A stretch of 55,959 nucleotides of DNA from Planctomycetota bacterium (GTDB taxonomy: Bacteria; Planctomycetota; Phycisphaerae; UBA1845): the NCBI GenBank assembly GCA_024278775.1, contig JAJRSP010000151.1, positions 1 through 55,959 of the forward strand, given 5' to 3'. The notes under the pieces were generated by a model. The model was not told the DNA's origin, made no database searches, and saw nothing but the letters and a program-made list of their open reading frames with translations. The position numbers were made by a program, and so were the translations under genes. Shown one piece after another: positions 44,577 through 53,225 of this stretch. Numbering within the stretch: position 1 is the stretch's first letter; every line of letters starts with the position of its first letter.

Positions 44577-45437
44577 TTAAGTGCCGATCGTGTCTTCCGG
44601 TTCGGGCGCGTCGCCGGCGGTGTCCGGCGTGAGCGGAATCAACATATCGAGGGCCGTGCCCACGGTGGCGTCCAGTGCATCGCCGGTCGTCGACCCGCTC
44701 TTGATGGCGGCGATACCCTGGTCTAGCGTGTCCATACCCTGCTCCAACTGATTCAGAGCTTCTGCCGCAGATGCCACCATGGGATGTTCGAAGTACCAGT
44801 CCTCCTCCTCGACGACAAACTTGAGCGTGCCGCCACCGGAGGAAGGTGACAGTTCACCCGTCGCGGACGTGTCCGAGACGATCTTGATTACGTCGACATC
44901 CAGATGGAACAGTTTGGTCAGGGTGATCGACTCGACTGACGCAGCCAACTCCGCGTTCGGCTCCGGTAGTGCAGCGTTTAGCTCCCGCAACTTGGCCGCC
45001 AGCGCCGGAATCACCTGCACCAGTTTTTCCGCCGTCTCCACCTGAGACTCCACAAAGAACCCTACCATCTCGTCATAGTTCTTTTCCTCGACGAGCGTGT
45101 TGTAGTCTGCGATGAGCTGACGCAGGTAGGAGATGTCTTCCGCATGACCCACGTTTTTTGAAGCCGCCTCCGGTGTGTCATGGTCGGATGGGTGGGCCGT
45201 ATCGGTCTGGTCACCGGTTTCCTGGTCGAATGCCGGCTCGCGGAGCTTTTGCCACTGAGCAGAGCCCTTGGCTACGGCTGCATTGGCGAGCGTCAAACCC
45301 GTTGGGACCAAAGGCGTATCGGCGTTGCCGAGGTCACGGTGATCCAGAGAACCAGCGTGCTCCTCGGTGCAACCAGCCGCGATAACGATCCATGCCAGCA
45401 GCGGTGCCACCATCGCCATCCCTACAAATCTTTTCAT
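44577..45437 (-). CDS. Hypothetical lipoprotein
   Basis: The 286-residue protein has a lipobox ending in IAAGC (residues about 19-23), an acidic mature region, a helical middle (SYLRQLIADYNTLVEEKNYDEMVGFFVES) and a C-terminal helix with DTLDQGIAAIKSG. Nothing identifies an enzymatic activity. It is divergent from the sulfotransferase. It may be an envelope structural or binding protein. Confidence 0.6.
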   Translation of the reverse strand: MKRFVGMAMVAPLLAWIVIAAGCTEEHAGSLDHRDLGNADTPLVPTGLTLANAAVAKGSAQWQKLREPAFDQETGDQTDTAHPSDHDTPEAASKNVGHAEDISYLRQLIADYNTLVEEKNYDEMVGFFVESQVETAEKLVQVIPALAAKLRELNAALPEPNAELAASVESITLTKLFHLDVDVIKIVSDTSATGELSPSSGGGTLKFVVEEEDWYFEHPMVASAAEALNQLEQGMDTLDQGIAAIKSGSTTGDALDATVGTALDMLIPLTPDTAGDAPEPEDTIGT

Positions 45438-45689
45438 CGCAAACTCCCTGGGCTGACTGCCGCGAATAGCCCCGCCGAACCAGAATGGTCACACCGCGAG
45501 CCCGGATAAGCCTAGCCATCATACTTCACAGGGTCAAGAGAAATGATTTCCACATATCAACCTTGCGAGAGTCCACACCGTGCGACTAAGTTAGTGGTGT
45601 TGTGGGAGGCATGATGGCTTCGAGAGCCGCAGCCCCATCTTGTGGACATTTTTTTGCGTGATGAAGTTGGACCCTCCACCGGGAGCGCT

Positions 45690-46592
45690 ATGAAACAGCT
45701 ATTCATCGTCGGGTGTGGTCGGTCGGGTACGACGATGCTCCAGCAGGCCCTCAACCGTCACTCCCGGATTATCATCCCGCCGGAAACCGGCTACTTCATC
45801 GACGTGGCGGGCCACACCCGCGCAGGACAGGCTCAGCATCTCTGCACGCTCAACGCCGATCTGGGGATTGACCTGCCTGCGTCGAGGCGTCGCCTCCGGT
45901 CGGATCAAGAGATCATCGCCGGCTATCAATCTCTGGCCGCCGCTTATATCCGAAAGCTTGGCCGAACCGACGTAGACTATTTTGGTGACAAATCGCCGCG
46001 TCACCTCCTGGTGCTGCCGCGTATCGTCCGGCTTTTTCCCACCGCCAAGATTCTGCTCATTTATCGTGATGGTCGCGATGTGGCGTTGAGCCTGGCGAAA
46101 GTGCCGTGGGGGCCGAAAGATCTGTACGTCAACTTCGCGATCTGGCTTCGTTTTTATCGCCGGCAACATTGGGCGCAATCGCGGCCGGGGCTCGACTTGT
46201 GCTGCATCAAGTATGAGGATTTCGTTTACCACCCCGAACAGGAACTTCGCCGGATCGCCTCACACTTGGAGCTGGACTACGAAGACGCGATGGCTAGTCA
46301 ACCGGGCAACGTCGAAGGGATCGCCACGCGTGAGCTCGGTTGGAAGGGCCGTGCGACCGAAGCGATCACACCCGCGCGCATTGGCCAGTGGCGCAGCGAG
46401 CTTGACGACACACAACGACGGCGGCTCGAACGGTGGGGGCGGAGGCCACTTACCGACCTGGGGTACGAACTCTCCACGGGTGGATCGCACGTACTACCAC
46501 CGTGGTTTTTCCCACAACTATACGCACGGCACACGGCATGGCGGGTTCACTGCGCCGGGCAACTCCTACGCAAAAACCTGTTCGGTCGGTAA
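45690..46592 (+). CDS. Sulfotransferase family protein
   Basis: The 300-residue protein transfers sulfate from PAPS. The 5'-phosphosulfate loop is MKQLFIVGCGRSGTTMLQQAL at the start, and the 3'-phosphate site is LIYRDGRDVALSLAK at about residue 130. The rest fits a single Golgi-type sulfotransferase fold. ATG 45690 follows GGGAG; the frame is open 16 codons upstream but those residues precede the motif without similarity. Sulfation of a surface glycan is likely given the glycan genes nearby. Confidence 0.87.
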   Translation: MKQLFIVGCGRSGTTMLQQALNRHSRIIIPPETGYFIDVAGHTRAGQAQHLCTLNADLGIDLPASRRRLRSDQEIIAGYQSLAAAYIRKLGRTDVDYFGDKSPRHLLVLPRIVRLFPTAKILLIYRDGRDVALSLAKVPWGPKDLYVNFAIWLRFYRRQHWAQSRPGLDLCCIKYEDFVYHPEQELRRIASHLELDYEDAMASQPGNVEGIATRELGWKGRATEAITPARIGQWRSELDDTQRRRLERWGRRPLTDLGYELSTGGSHVLPPWFFPQLYARHTAWRVHCAGQLLRKNLFGR

Positions 46593-46618
46593 GGCGTGAC
46601 TTCGACGGAGAACCCGTG

Positions 46619-47554
46619 CTATGGAATCGCTCCGTGAAGTAAGCGTTTGGCCGTTCGTAATTCGTTGCCGGCAGTTGCGTCGGGAGGCGCAGCCACCGAG
46701 CGAGGCACTATGTACATCATTCCGCCGACAGGGTAGTAGACGAAGTGCCAGTTGTTGCTCCACGCACGCATCACGTCAAGCCCGATGAGCAGATCCGGTA
46801 GGCCGGGCGTATCGAACAGACCAACGCTCGCGGAGACGATGCCCAACTCTCCACGTGTAATCAGTACCGATACGTGGCCACCCAGCAATGACGGAGGCGT
46901 ACCGATTAGGCCGCGGCGCATGACGGTGGTGGCCGCGCCCGTGTCGATCAACGCGGTCACGGTGACGGTACGTCCATCCTTGTCGGAAAGCACGATATCG
47001 AGAAAACTCGTGTCGAAGCTGGCCATGTTTGCAGGAGGCGGGGCGAACGGGATCGAAACCGCGTTCGCCGGGATCACTGAATCGAAGCTGGCCGACCTAC
47101 GTGCGAAATCCAGTCCGAGGATCGTACCTGTCTTTCTCATAAAGAAATAACCGACGCCGTTGCAATTGCACAGATCGACGCCGACCAGGGCGGTACCGGC
47201 CCGCGTCCCGAACCCTCCGGCGGTGTAGTTGAACGGCTCCGTGAGTTCAGCCGTAGTAATCCCATCAAAGATAAGAATGTCGAGCGTTTTGATTACGGAC
47301 AGACCGTGCCGATCTTTGAGCATCAGGTCATAACCGCCGCCGGTATCTATAATGGCGTCCCCGGCCGACCTGCCGTTGACCGTGATCGGCGTGGTGAACA
47401 GCGGGGTGTTCGGGGGCGTGAAGAGATCGGTGCCGCAGCCATTGACCAGCCCTGCGGCAAGAGCCAATACCAGCGCGACTTGAAAGCGAATCTGTGACAC
47501 GATCCGAGGAGGGAGGTGGAGTGGTCGAATTCGTTGGGGGCCGCGACACATCAC
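46619..47554 (-). CDS. Exported retropepsin-like aspartic protease with two DTG halves
   Basis: The 311-residue lipoprotein (lipobox VNGC at Cys40) has two similar halves, each with an aspartic-protease active motif and a following hydrophobic-Gly motif: IIDTGGGYD (Asp70) with TILGLDF, and LIDTGAATT (Asp204) with LLIGLDVM. Clan AA proteases use one Asp from each half, so the single chain could form a whole active site, as in pepsin. The start at ATG 47554 is followed closely by an ATG at 47551. It is convergent with the sulfotransferase gene (26-base gap). Substrate unknown. Confidence 0.75.
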   Translation of the reverse strand: MMCRGPQRIRPLHLPPRIVSQIRFQVALVLALAAGLVNGCGTDLFTPPNTPLFTTPITVNGRSAGDAIIDTGGGYDLMLKDRHGLSVIKTLDILIFDGITTAELTEPFNYTAGGFGTRAGTALVGVDLCNCNGVGYFFMRKTGTILGLDFARRSASFDSVIPANAVSIPFAPPPANMASFDTSFLDIVLSDKDGRTVTVTALIDTGAATTVMRRGLIGTPPSLLGGHVSVLITRGELGIVSASVGLFDTPGLPDLLIGLDVMRAWSNNWHFVYYPVGGMMYIVPRSVAAPPDATAGNELRTAKRLLHGAIP

Positions 47555-47911
47555 GCGGACATGATACCCATCTTCAGGTGTCCGGGCGAGAAGGGGAGAC
47601 TCGGACGTGTCCGGAACGGTGGGGAACGGACTTCAGACGACCATGCAGCATGGCTTAGCAAAGCGCAGCCATGTTTTGCGATCGACATTCATGCCCGCGC
47701 CTCCGGCTTGGGCATGCCACCCACCTTTGTTGGGCATGTCACCCACTTCGTGATCCCCCGTAGGGCATGCTATGGCGTGCCGCCGTGTGGGCATGCCGCC
47801 CGCATCTGCCCTACATGGTTATCGCGATTGACAATCGATTCATTTCGAGCAAAGATGGAACAAATGGCTATTATGCCGAAATCAAAACAATGGATATAGG
47901 AGAAGGTTATC
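47555..47911. repeat. GGCATGC-rich repeats upstream of the AT-rich small gene
   Basis: No gene is supported. The stretch contains a hairpin around 47646-47671 (CATGGCT ... AGCCATG), twice GGGCATGCCACCCAC-type sequences at about 47710-47745, and GTAGGGCATGCTATGGC at 47760-47776. A close copy of the last, GTAGGGCATGCAATAGC, lies at 48210-48226 past the small gene. Confidence 0.6.
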
Positions 47912-48184
47912 GTGAAAAAGCGTCGGAAAAGTATTTGTGGTACGCTTCAAGAACAGATCGATCGGCTAAAGGCTGAGGTCGGCAAGGATGGACTCGCCAA
48001 AGCCAAAAAGATTGTAGAAACCAATGATCCCGCTGTGGTCAAGCTTGCTTTTAAGATGCTCCCTAAGACGCAGAGCGCCCAAATAGGGCTAGGCAAACGA
48101 ATTGAGTCGCTTCTTAAGAACGTCCCAGCGGCTCAACGCGAAAACATGAGGACTATGTTGTTGAAAGCCAAGCGTAAAGGGTAG
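47912..48184 (+). CDS. Small basic helical protein, uncharacterised
   Basis: The 90-residue product (MKKRRKSICGTLQEQIDRLKAEVGKDGLAKAKKIVETNDP...) is very Lys-rich and helical, without motif. The start is GTG 47912 with AGGAGAAGG just before it. The gene and its immediate upstream sequence are noticeably more AT-rich than the surroundings, and it is bracketed by GTAGGGCATGCWATRGC copies at 47760-47776 and 48210-48226. This looks like a recently acquired cassette. It might bind nucleic acid; nothing more can be said. Confidence 0.6.
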   Translation: MKKRRKSICGTLQEQIDRLKAEVGKDGLAKAKKIVETNDPAVVKLAFKMLPKTQSAQIGLGKRIESLLKNVPAAQRENMRTMLLKAKRKG

Positions 48185-48362
48185 CGCGACGAAGAAAAAG
48201 GGTCAGCCGGTAGGGCATGCAATAGCAGGAGGCGCAGGCATGAGTTTCGATCGTCCACATGGCGGCGTTTCGCTTAGCCATGCCACACGGCGGCATGCAA
48301 TAGCATGCCTAATTGCTTATCCTGACACCTTTTCTCCGGGTAATGAGTAAGGATAAAACAGC
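48185..48362. repeat. GGCATGC hairpins downstream of the AT-rich gene
   Basis: Holds the second GTAGGGCATGCAATAGC (48210-48226), a CATGGC/GCCATG hairpin at about 48258-48283 and the perfect hairpin GGCATGCAATAGCATGCC at 48292-48309. Confidence 0.7.
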
Positions 48363-49757
48363 ATGTTCTCTTTTCCGTGTCGAGCAGAGTATGGTTGGCG
48401 GCTAGCGGCTGCTCTTATCGTGGGCGGGTCGGCCATGGTGTCTTTGGCCCGGGCGGCCCCCCACGCACAGACGACCGGGGCACCGGCGACGCACTCCGGT
48501 GCGCCGCATCTTTCCGTTGACCAACCGAGGATCGACCTCGGCACCGTTCAGGCCGGTGATGTCGTGCCGATGTCGTGGCGGCTGAAGAACACCGGCCACG
48601 CCGACCTGGTGATCAGCCGTATCAAACCCGGCTGCGGTTGCACTCTCGTCAATCTTTCGGAGAAGGATCGGGTCATCCACCCCGGTAGCAGCCTCGCGTT
48701 GGAAGCGTCGTTTAACAGCTCCGGGCGACGCGGCGAACACGACAAGAAGGTCGTGGTGTACTCCAACGATCCGACTCAGCCGGAGTTTGCGCTGTCCTTC
48801 CGAGCCTTTGTGGATCGGCTTTTCGAAGTCATACCAGACCAGTTCGTGAACCTTCGTATCGTAAAACGCGGAGACCGTGCCTCTCGCACCATTGACGTGC
48901 TGGAAGACCCGACGCGGGGACACGTCACGGTGTTGGGTGTCGAGGTGCCGGAGGGTACACCGCTTGCGTTTTCCTATGCTCCCTTTACCGAAACGAATGC
49001 AACTGGGCAGCGCGTGACCATCCGGGTGTTGCCGTCGGCCACCGTGGGAAAACTCAAGGTGGACGCCACGCTGAAGGTCAAAGTCGGCGACACGTTACGC
49101 AGCCATCCCATCTCGATCCGTGTCGAGGTGGTGGGTGATATCACCTGGCTGCCCAAAGTCGTGGATGCGACACGACGTCTGCTGCGTCCCGGAAACAAAC
49201 TGGCACCGGTCAATGTACGCGCATCGAACGGTTCAGGTTTTCGTGTACTCCGCGCCACGGCCGGGGACATCTTCGACGTCAGTGTGGATCCGCCGGCCCT
49301 ATCCGGCCCCGCGAAACGACACAGGGTCACACTCATCGTACGAGACAAGGTGCCCGCTGGTCCTTTCGGCACTACGCTCCGTATCGAGACGAATGCCCCG
49401 GATCAACCGGTCATCGAAATACCCGTATACGGTCTTGTGATGAGACCGCTGGAGATCGATCCGCCGATCGTTATGCTTCGACAGGATGGTACGCCGGCCG
49501 GCATGGTGCGGCGGCTGCGGCTCAAGACCTACCCGGGCAATTCGTTGGATATCACAAGCTACCAATCGGAGCTTGAAGCTGTCTCAGTGGTGCCGACCTC
49601 CTCCGCAAGAACACCGCAACGGCACATCCGCTACCTGGAGGTTCGCCTGAATGGCACCCTGCCGCCGGGATCACACGACACCACCATCACCATCACGACC
49701 AACGTGGCCGGCTTTGACCGCGTGGAAATACCGGTTACAGTGGAGGTGGCGGAGTAG
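48363..49757 (+). CDS. DUF1573 domain protein, exported
   Basis: The 464-residue protein has a signal peptide (WRLAAALIVGGSAMVSLARA) and an N-terminal DUF1573 domain with the typical RIDLGTVQAGDVVPMSWRLKNTG and RIKPGCGCTLV, followed by further beta-sandwich-like repeats (about residues 150-464) that resemble more immunoglobulin-like units. The CGC may be a lipid, metal or thiol site. Such proteins are common in Planctomycetota and Bacteroidota envelopes. The ATG at 48363 follows a short, poor start signal. It is 73 bases upstream of the small membrane gene. Confidence 0.8.
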   Translation: MFSFPCRAEYGWRLAAALIVGGSAMVSLARAAPHAQTTGAPATHSGAPHLSVDQPRIDLGTVQAGDVVPMSWRLKNTGHADLVISRIKPGCGCTLVNLSEKDRVIHPGSSLALEASFNSSGRRGEHDKKVVVYSNDPTQPEFALSFRAFVDRLFEVIPDQFVNLRIVKRGDRASRTIDVLEDPTRGHVTVLGVEVPEGTPLAFSYAPFTETNATGQRVTIRVLPSATVGKLKVDATLKVKVGDTLRSHPISIRVEVVGDITWLPKVVDATRRLLRPGNKLAPVNVRASNGSGFRVLRATAGDIFDVSVDPPALSGPAKRHRVTLIVRDKVPAGPFGTTLRIETNAPDQPVIEIPVYGLVMRPLEIDPPIVMLRQDGTPAGMVRRLRLKTYPGNSLDITSYQSELEAVSVVPTSSARTPQRHIRYLEVRLNGTLPPGSHDTTITITTNVAGFDRVEIPVTVEVAE

Positions 49758-49830
49758 TGTGACTGCTGCGGAAGCGGTCTGGTGCCGCGAAGTGTGTCGC
49801 TTGGTCAATACGAAGCCCAAGGCGGCCGGT

Positions 49831-50031
49831 ATGGGTAATGATAACAAGATGACCTCCACGCCAGACGAACCAACCGAAGCCGCCACGGAGCGGAAACCAA
49901 TGAAATGGGAAGACCCGAGCGTACCGGCCGGGAACGCGCCATCGATGTCCAAGTGGCCGCTCACGATCATGCTCTTTCTGTGGTTTGGTTGGGTGGGGTT
50001 TCTCGCGGCGATTCGATTCGGCATATTGTAG
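49831..50031 (+). CDS. Small single-helix membrane protein
   Basis: The 66-residue product has a polar start (MGNDNKMTSTPDEPTEAATERKPMKWEDPS) and one membrane helix (KWPLTIMLFLWFGWVGFLAAIRFGIL) at its C-terminus. ATG 49831 and ATG 49849 are both possible. It starts 73 bases after the DUF1573 gene and may be in the same transcript. No family is named; it may help anchor another protein. Confidence 0.5.
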   Translation: MGNDNKMTSTPDEPTEAATERKPMKWEDPSVPAGNAPSMSKWPLTIMLFLWFGWVGFLAAIRFGIL

Positions 50032-50086
50032 CGCCCAGGGTCGCTCGTTTGCGCCCACCCACGCGCCTTTTCCGAAGGGACACGAA

Positions 50087-51925
50087 TTGTCGCTCGGAAG
50101 CACCAGCACCTATGATCGCAACCTTGCCGCGTTGCAGTCGCGTCAGGCGCACACGGCCGAACGCATCCACGCGAGCACCCTCCCCCCGGGTAGCCGGCGG
50201 GACACGGCCCGTGACGGCACCGAAAGCGTCACCTTTCAGGACGACCAGGGTCGCCGGGTCTGGCTTGGACGGTCTTCGATGCCTCGTGTCAGTACCGAGG
50301 CACAGCTTGACGGGTCGGTACTCGGGCCGGGCAGCGTCTCGACCCCGGGGATCTTGACCGGCGTCGAACCGCTCTCACTCCTGCAAAGGCTCGCGCCACA
50401 GTTTGCGGTGTTTGTCGTCGAACGCCGTCTCGAACTCGTCAAGCTTGCCATGCACGTTCACGATTACTCCGATGCGTTTCTATCGGGGCGTCTCGTAATG
50501 GTGCCCGAGGATCTACTCGACGAAACCTTCGAGACGTTTTTCTTAGAACATCCGGGTTATGAGATTCCACCACACCTTCTCACTGCCATCCAACGCACAC
50601 CAGGCGAAATTGCCGAGCTACGGGCCAAGCTGGAATCGGTCGCCGCACGCCTATCGACGATTCAGCGCGACGCCGCGAACGTCTACGCCGGTGCCATCCG
50701 CCCCGTAGACAGCGAAGACCTGCGCGCAGCACCGCGGCTGGCCGTGCTTTCCGTGGATACCCACCCGGAGACCTGGTCATTGGCTCATCAGATCGCCGGC
50801 GCGGCGGAGCACCTCGGATGGACAACCACATGCTGCGTTCCGAATTCACCTGATAAGTGCCACATGTTGGCACGGTTACAGGCCGTGGCCGATGCCGACG
50901 CCAACTTCATACTCTTTCTTGGCGGCGGATCGAACGTGCTTCGCCCGCTGCTCCCCGAATCGCTTCCGATCGTCAGTTGGTTTCTCCCGACCAGCCCGAT
51001 TCACGAAGACCTGACCCCGGCATGGGAGGCGTGCGACTTGGTATGTGCCGCGTCGAAGCACGTGGGTAAACAACTTGAGTCTTTCGTGCCCGCTCAACGG
51101 ATCGAAGAGCTGCCGGTGGGGGTAACCCACATACCCGCGCCGGCATCAAACCACCCACCTGCGTCTCGCGGTGAGAAACCGTTCCACGTGCTTGTGCTGG
51201 CAGATCTCCCTCCCACCGAACCGGAATCTTGCGGCATCGGTTTGTCCAGTCACGTCACGTTGTGGAACACACTGCTTCGGCTGGCGATGGCGGACGCCGC
51301 GGCACTGCGTCCGCTCGATGTGACAGGTTTGTTTGAACGCGCTCAACGTAAGACCGGTACGGTGTTGGATGATACGGGACTGATTTCCCGATTGCACGAG
51401 GCGGCGACCACCCACATCCTTCCGGTGGCCGAAACGGCCGCGTTCGTGGAGGCCGCGGCCTCCGCGGATACGCAGGTCTCACTCTATGGGCAGCACGTTT
51501 CCGGGATCGATACCGGCGTGTGCCGTTTCTACGGCGCGATTCCCCCGCTGGAAAAACTAGCCGTCGCGCTGTGCAACGCAGACATCCTGATGATACCCAC
51601 ACCGGATGTTCGCGCGATGCCCTGGTCCCTCCAAGCGCTCGCCCAGGGCGTGGCTGTCCTCTGCCGATCGAGCGTGATCTTCCATGCCCGGTGCTCCGAC
51701 ATACTCGCGGCGCCGCTCGCCTCGATTCACTGGTTGGAGAAGGCGGGCGAGATCACTGCGCTGTTGAATGGCTTCTCAACCGATAGGGACGCGTTTCGGG
51801 ACGCCTGCCTTCATGCCGCGCAGGATGTCTGCAAGAACCATGATCTCGCATCCAGACTCCGCCATCTTCACGGCCAAGCCGTCGCGGCCTCGAAAGCCGC
51901 GCCCGCACAAACGGTACGCCCCTGA
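50087..51925 (+). CDS. Glycosyltransferase-like protein (GT-B type)
   Basis: The 612-residue protein has an N-terminal domain of unknown type (about 1-220, including ERRLELVKLAMHVHDYSDAFLSGR) followed by a GT-B-like pair of Rossmann lobes: LAVLSVDTHPETWSLAHQIAGAAEHLGWTT, FLGGGSNVLRPLLPESLPIVSWFLPTS, and AVALCNADILMIPTPDVRAMPWSLQALAQGVAVLCRSS, which has the layout of glycosyltransferases of the group 1/CgeB kind. TTG 50087 has GAAGGGA seven bases ahead and is chosen over an ATG at 49985 inside the preceding gene. It is probably involved in a surface glycan or glycoprotein modification. The exact family is a guess. Confidence 0.6.
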   Translation: MSLGSTSTYDRNLAALQSRQAHTAERIHASTLPPGSRRDTARDGTESVTFQDDQGRRVWLGRSSMPRVSTEAQLDGSVLGPGSVSTPGILTGVEPLSLLQRLAPQFAVFVVERRLELVKLAMHVHDYSDAFLSGRLVMVPEDLLDETFETFFLEHPGYEIPPHLLTAIQRTPGEIAELRAKLESVAARLSTIQRDAANVYAGAIRPVDSEDLRAAPRLAVLSVDTHPETWSLAHQIAGAAEHLGWTTTCCVPNSPDKCHMLARLQAVADADANFILFLGGGSNVLRPLLPESLPIVSWFLPTSPIHEDLTPAWEACDLVCAASKHVGKQLESFVPAQRIEELPVGVTHIPAPASNHPPASRGEKPFHVLVLADLPPTEPESCGIGLSSHVTLWNTLLRLAMADAAALRPLDVTGLFERAQRKTGTVLDDTGLISRLHEAATTHILPVAETAAFVEAAASADTQVSLYGQHVSGIDTGVCRFYGAIPPLEKLAVALCNADILMIPTPDVRAMPWSLQALAQGVAVLCRSSVIFHARCSDILAAPLASIHWLEKAGEITALLNGFSTDRDAFRDACLHAAQDVCKNHDLASRLRHLHGQAVAASKAAPAQTVRP

Positions 51926-52432
51926 AGTAGCCACACACCGTCGAGCCGTACTCGCACCTCTTGACTCTTGTTCGGATGGCATGGGCACGCCCATGGGACA
52001 CTCCGCCGCCGATTCTGTCTTGCATCCACGATCCATGGGCGTGGCCATGTTTTTAGGTGCCGGGTGCCCCATTCTTCGGGTACTCCCGAAGGGTGGGGGA
52101 CGGACTTCCCATACACAACTTCGTCATACAAGCCGTCACGTTGGGCGATGCCCGACCTACGTTCGCCACCCGAATCATCATCGTCTCCGTTTCGTCCCCC
52201 ACCCTTTGCCTTGGGGCAAAGAATGGGGCACCCCCAGCAAGGGGCTCGTAGCGGCAATGGTCCCCTCATTCTTGATCGCGGCAACGAAGTTCACTCGATG
52301 CCGAAAGGAGGTAATGCCAAAAACCTTGGCCACACCCACGATCCATCTGATGCCTGACCGAACCTTGCGATCCAACCCTATCTGTGTCACGATCTGCCTG
52401 ACCGATATTGGATGTGGTATGGAGAACGAACC
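51926..52432. repeat. Intergenic REP-like pair and 72-base repeat
   Basis: No gene is supported in this 507-base space. It contains a REP-like hairpin at 52062-52101 (GGTGCCCCATT, CTTCGGG/CCCGAAG, GGGTGGGGGACGG) and its inverted counterpart at 52194-52237 (GTCCCCCACCC, CTTTGCC/GGCAAAG, AATGGGGCACC), and the second copy of the 72-base repeat at 52262-52333, also seen at 39592-39663. The pair arrangement is the same as at 3660-3898. Confidence 0.8.
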
Positions 52433-53224
52433 GTGTGGAGCTTACTCAACGGGACCATCATCAACGCGGCCGCCGTTCTCGTCGGTAGCTCTTCAGGTTT
52501 GCTGGCCGGCGCGAAGCTGCCGGAACGATACCGACTTATTATGCTCAACTGCCTCGGGTTGGTAACCATCACCCTGGGCGTGGATGCGAGTGTGCTGAAG
52601 TTCTCGGACACGGTGGATTTGTTCTCTCCCCCCGGCGACGGCACCTATGGGGCCCGGCTTGCGATCGTCATGATTTCGTGCCTTCTGGTGGGTGCGATCA
52701 TCGGCACGGCACTTCGGCTGCACGAACGCGTAGAAGGTGCCGGCGCGTGGATACACGGACGGTTTTCAGATAAAGACGGACGGTCCTTCGCGGAGGGCTT
52801 CCTGACAGCCAGTGTGATCTTCTGCGTGGGTCCGCTGACGCTGCTCGGCTGCCTCAAGAATGGGGCGCATGCCGACCCCAGCTATCTGTACATCAAATCG
52901 TTGCTCGATGGTTTCTGCTTGCTGGCGTTGGCGTCTTCCTTGGGGTGGGGTGTTATGGCGAGTGTTATCACGGTGCTTGTCTTCCAAGGGGGCCTGTCCA
53001 CCTTGGCCTACTTTGTAGCGGAACCGCTCGACGATGTGTCTCTGGCCCTGATGACCATTGTCGGTGGTATCTTGCTGCTGGCGACGGCGCTGATGCTGCT
53101 GGACATCAAGCGCATCCCCGTAGCCAACTTATTACCGGGCGTGTTCCTGCCGCCGCTGGCCGTTACGATCATCGAATATTTTTCGCCCGGAATTATATTG
53201 CCCACAGGCGGGTCAGTTGGGTAG
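52433..53224 (+). CDS. DUF554 family membrane protein
   Basis: The 263-residue protein has seven membrane segments and the DUF554 layout: WSLLNGTIINAAAVLVGSSSGLLAGAKLPERYR near the start, TVDLFSPPGDGTYGARLAIVMISCLLVGAIIG, and the helices LALMTIVGGILLLATALMLL near the end. GTG 52433 is preferred because GGAGAA lies seven bases ahead and the first helix starts right after it; ATG 52412 adds seven residues. The function is unknown; a transporter role is likely for the family. It overlaps the start of the next gene closely. Confidence 0.85.
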   Translation: MWSLLNGTIINAAAVLVGSSSGLLAGAKLPERYRLIMLNCLGLVTITLGVDASVLKFSDTVDLFSPPGDGTYGARLAIVMISCLLVGAIIGTALRLHERVEGAGAWIHGRFSDKDGRSFAEGFLTASVIFCVGPLTLLGCLKNGAHADPSYLYIKSLLDGFCLLALASSLGWGVMASVITVLVFQGGLSTLAYFVAEPLDDVSLALMTIVGGILLLATALMLLDIKRIPVANLLPGVFLPPLAVTIIEYFSPGIILPTGGSVG

Positions 53225-53225
53225 A

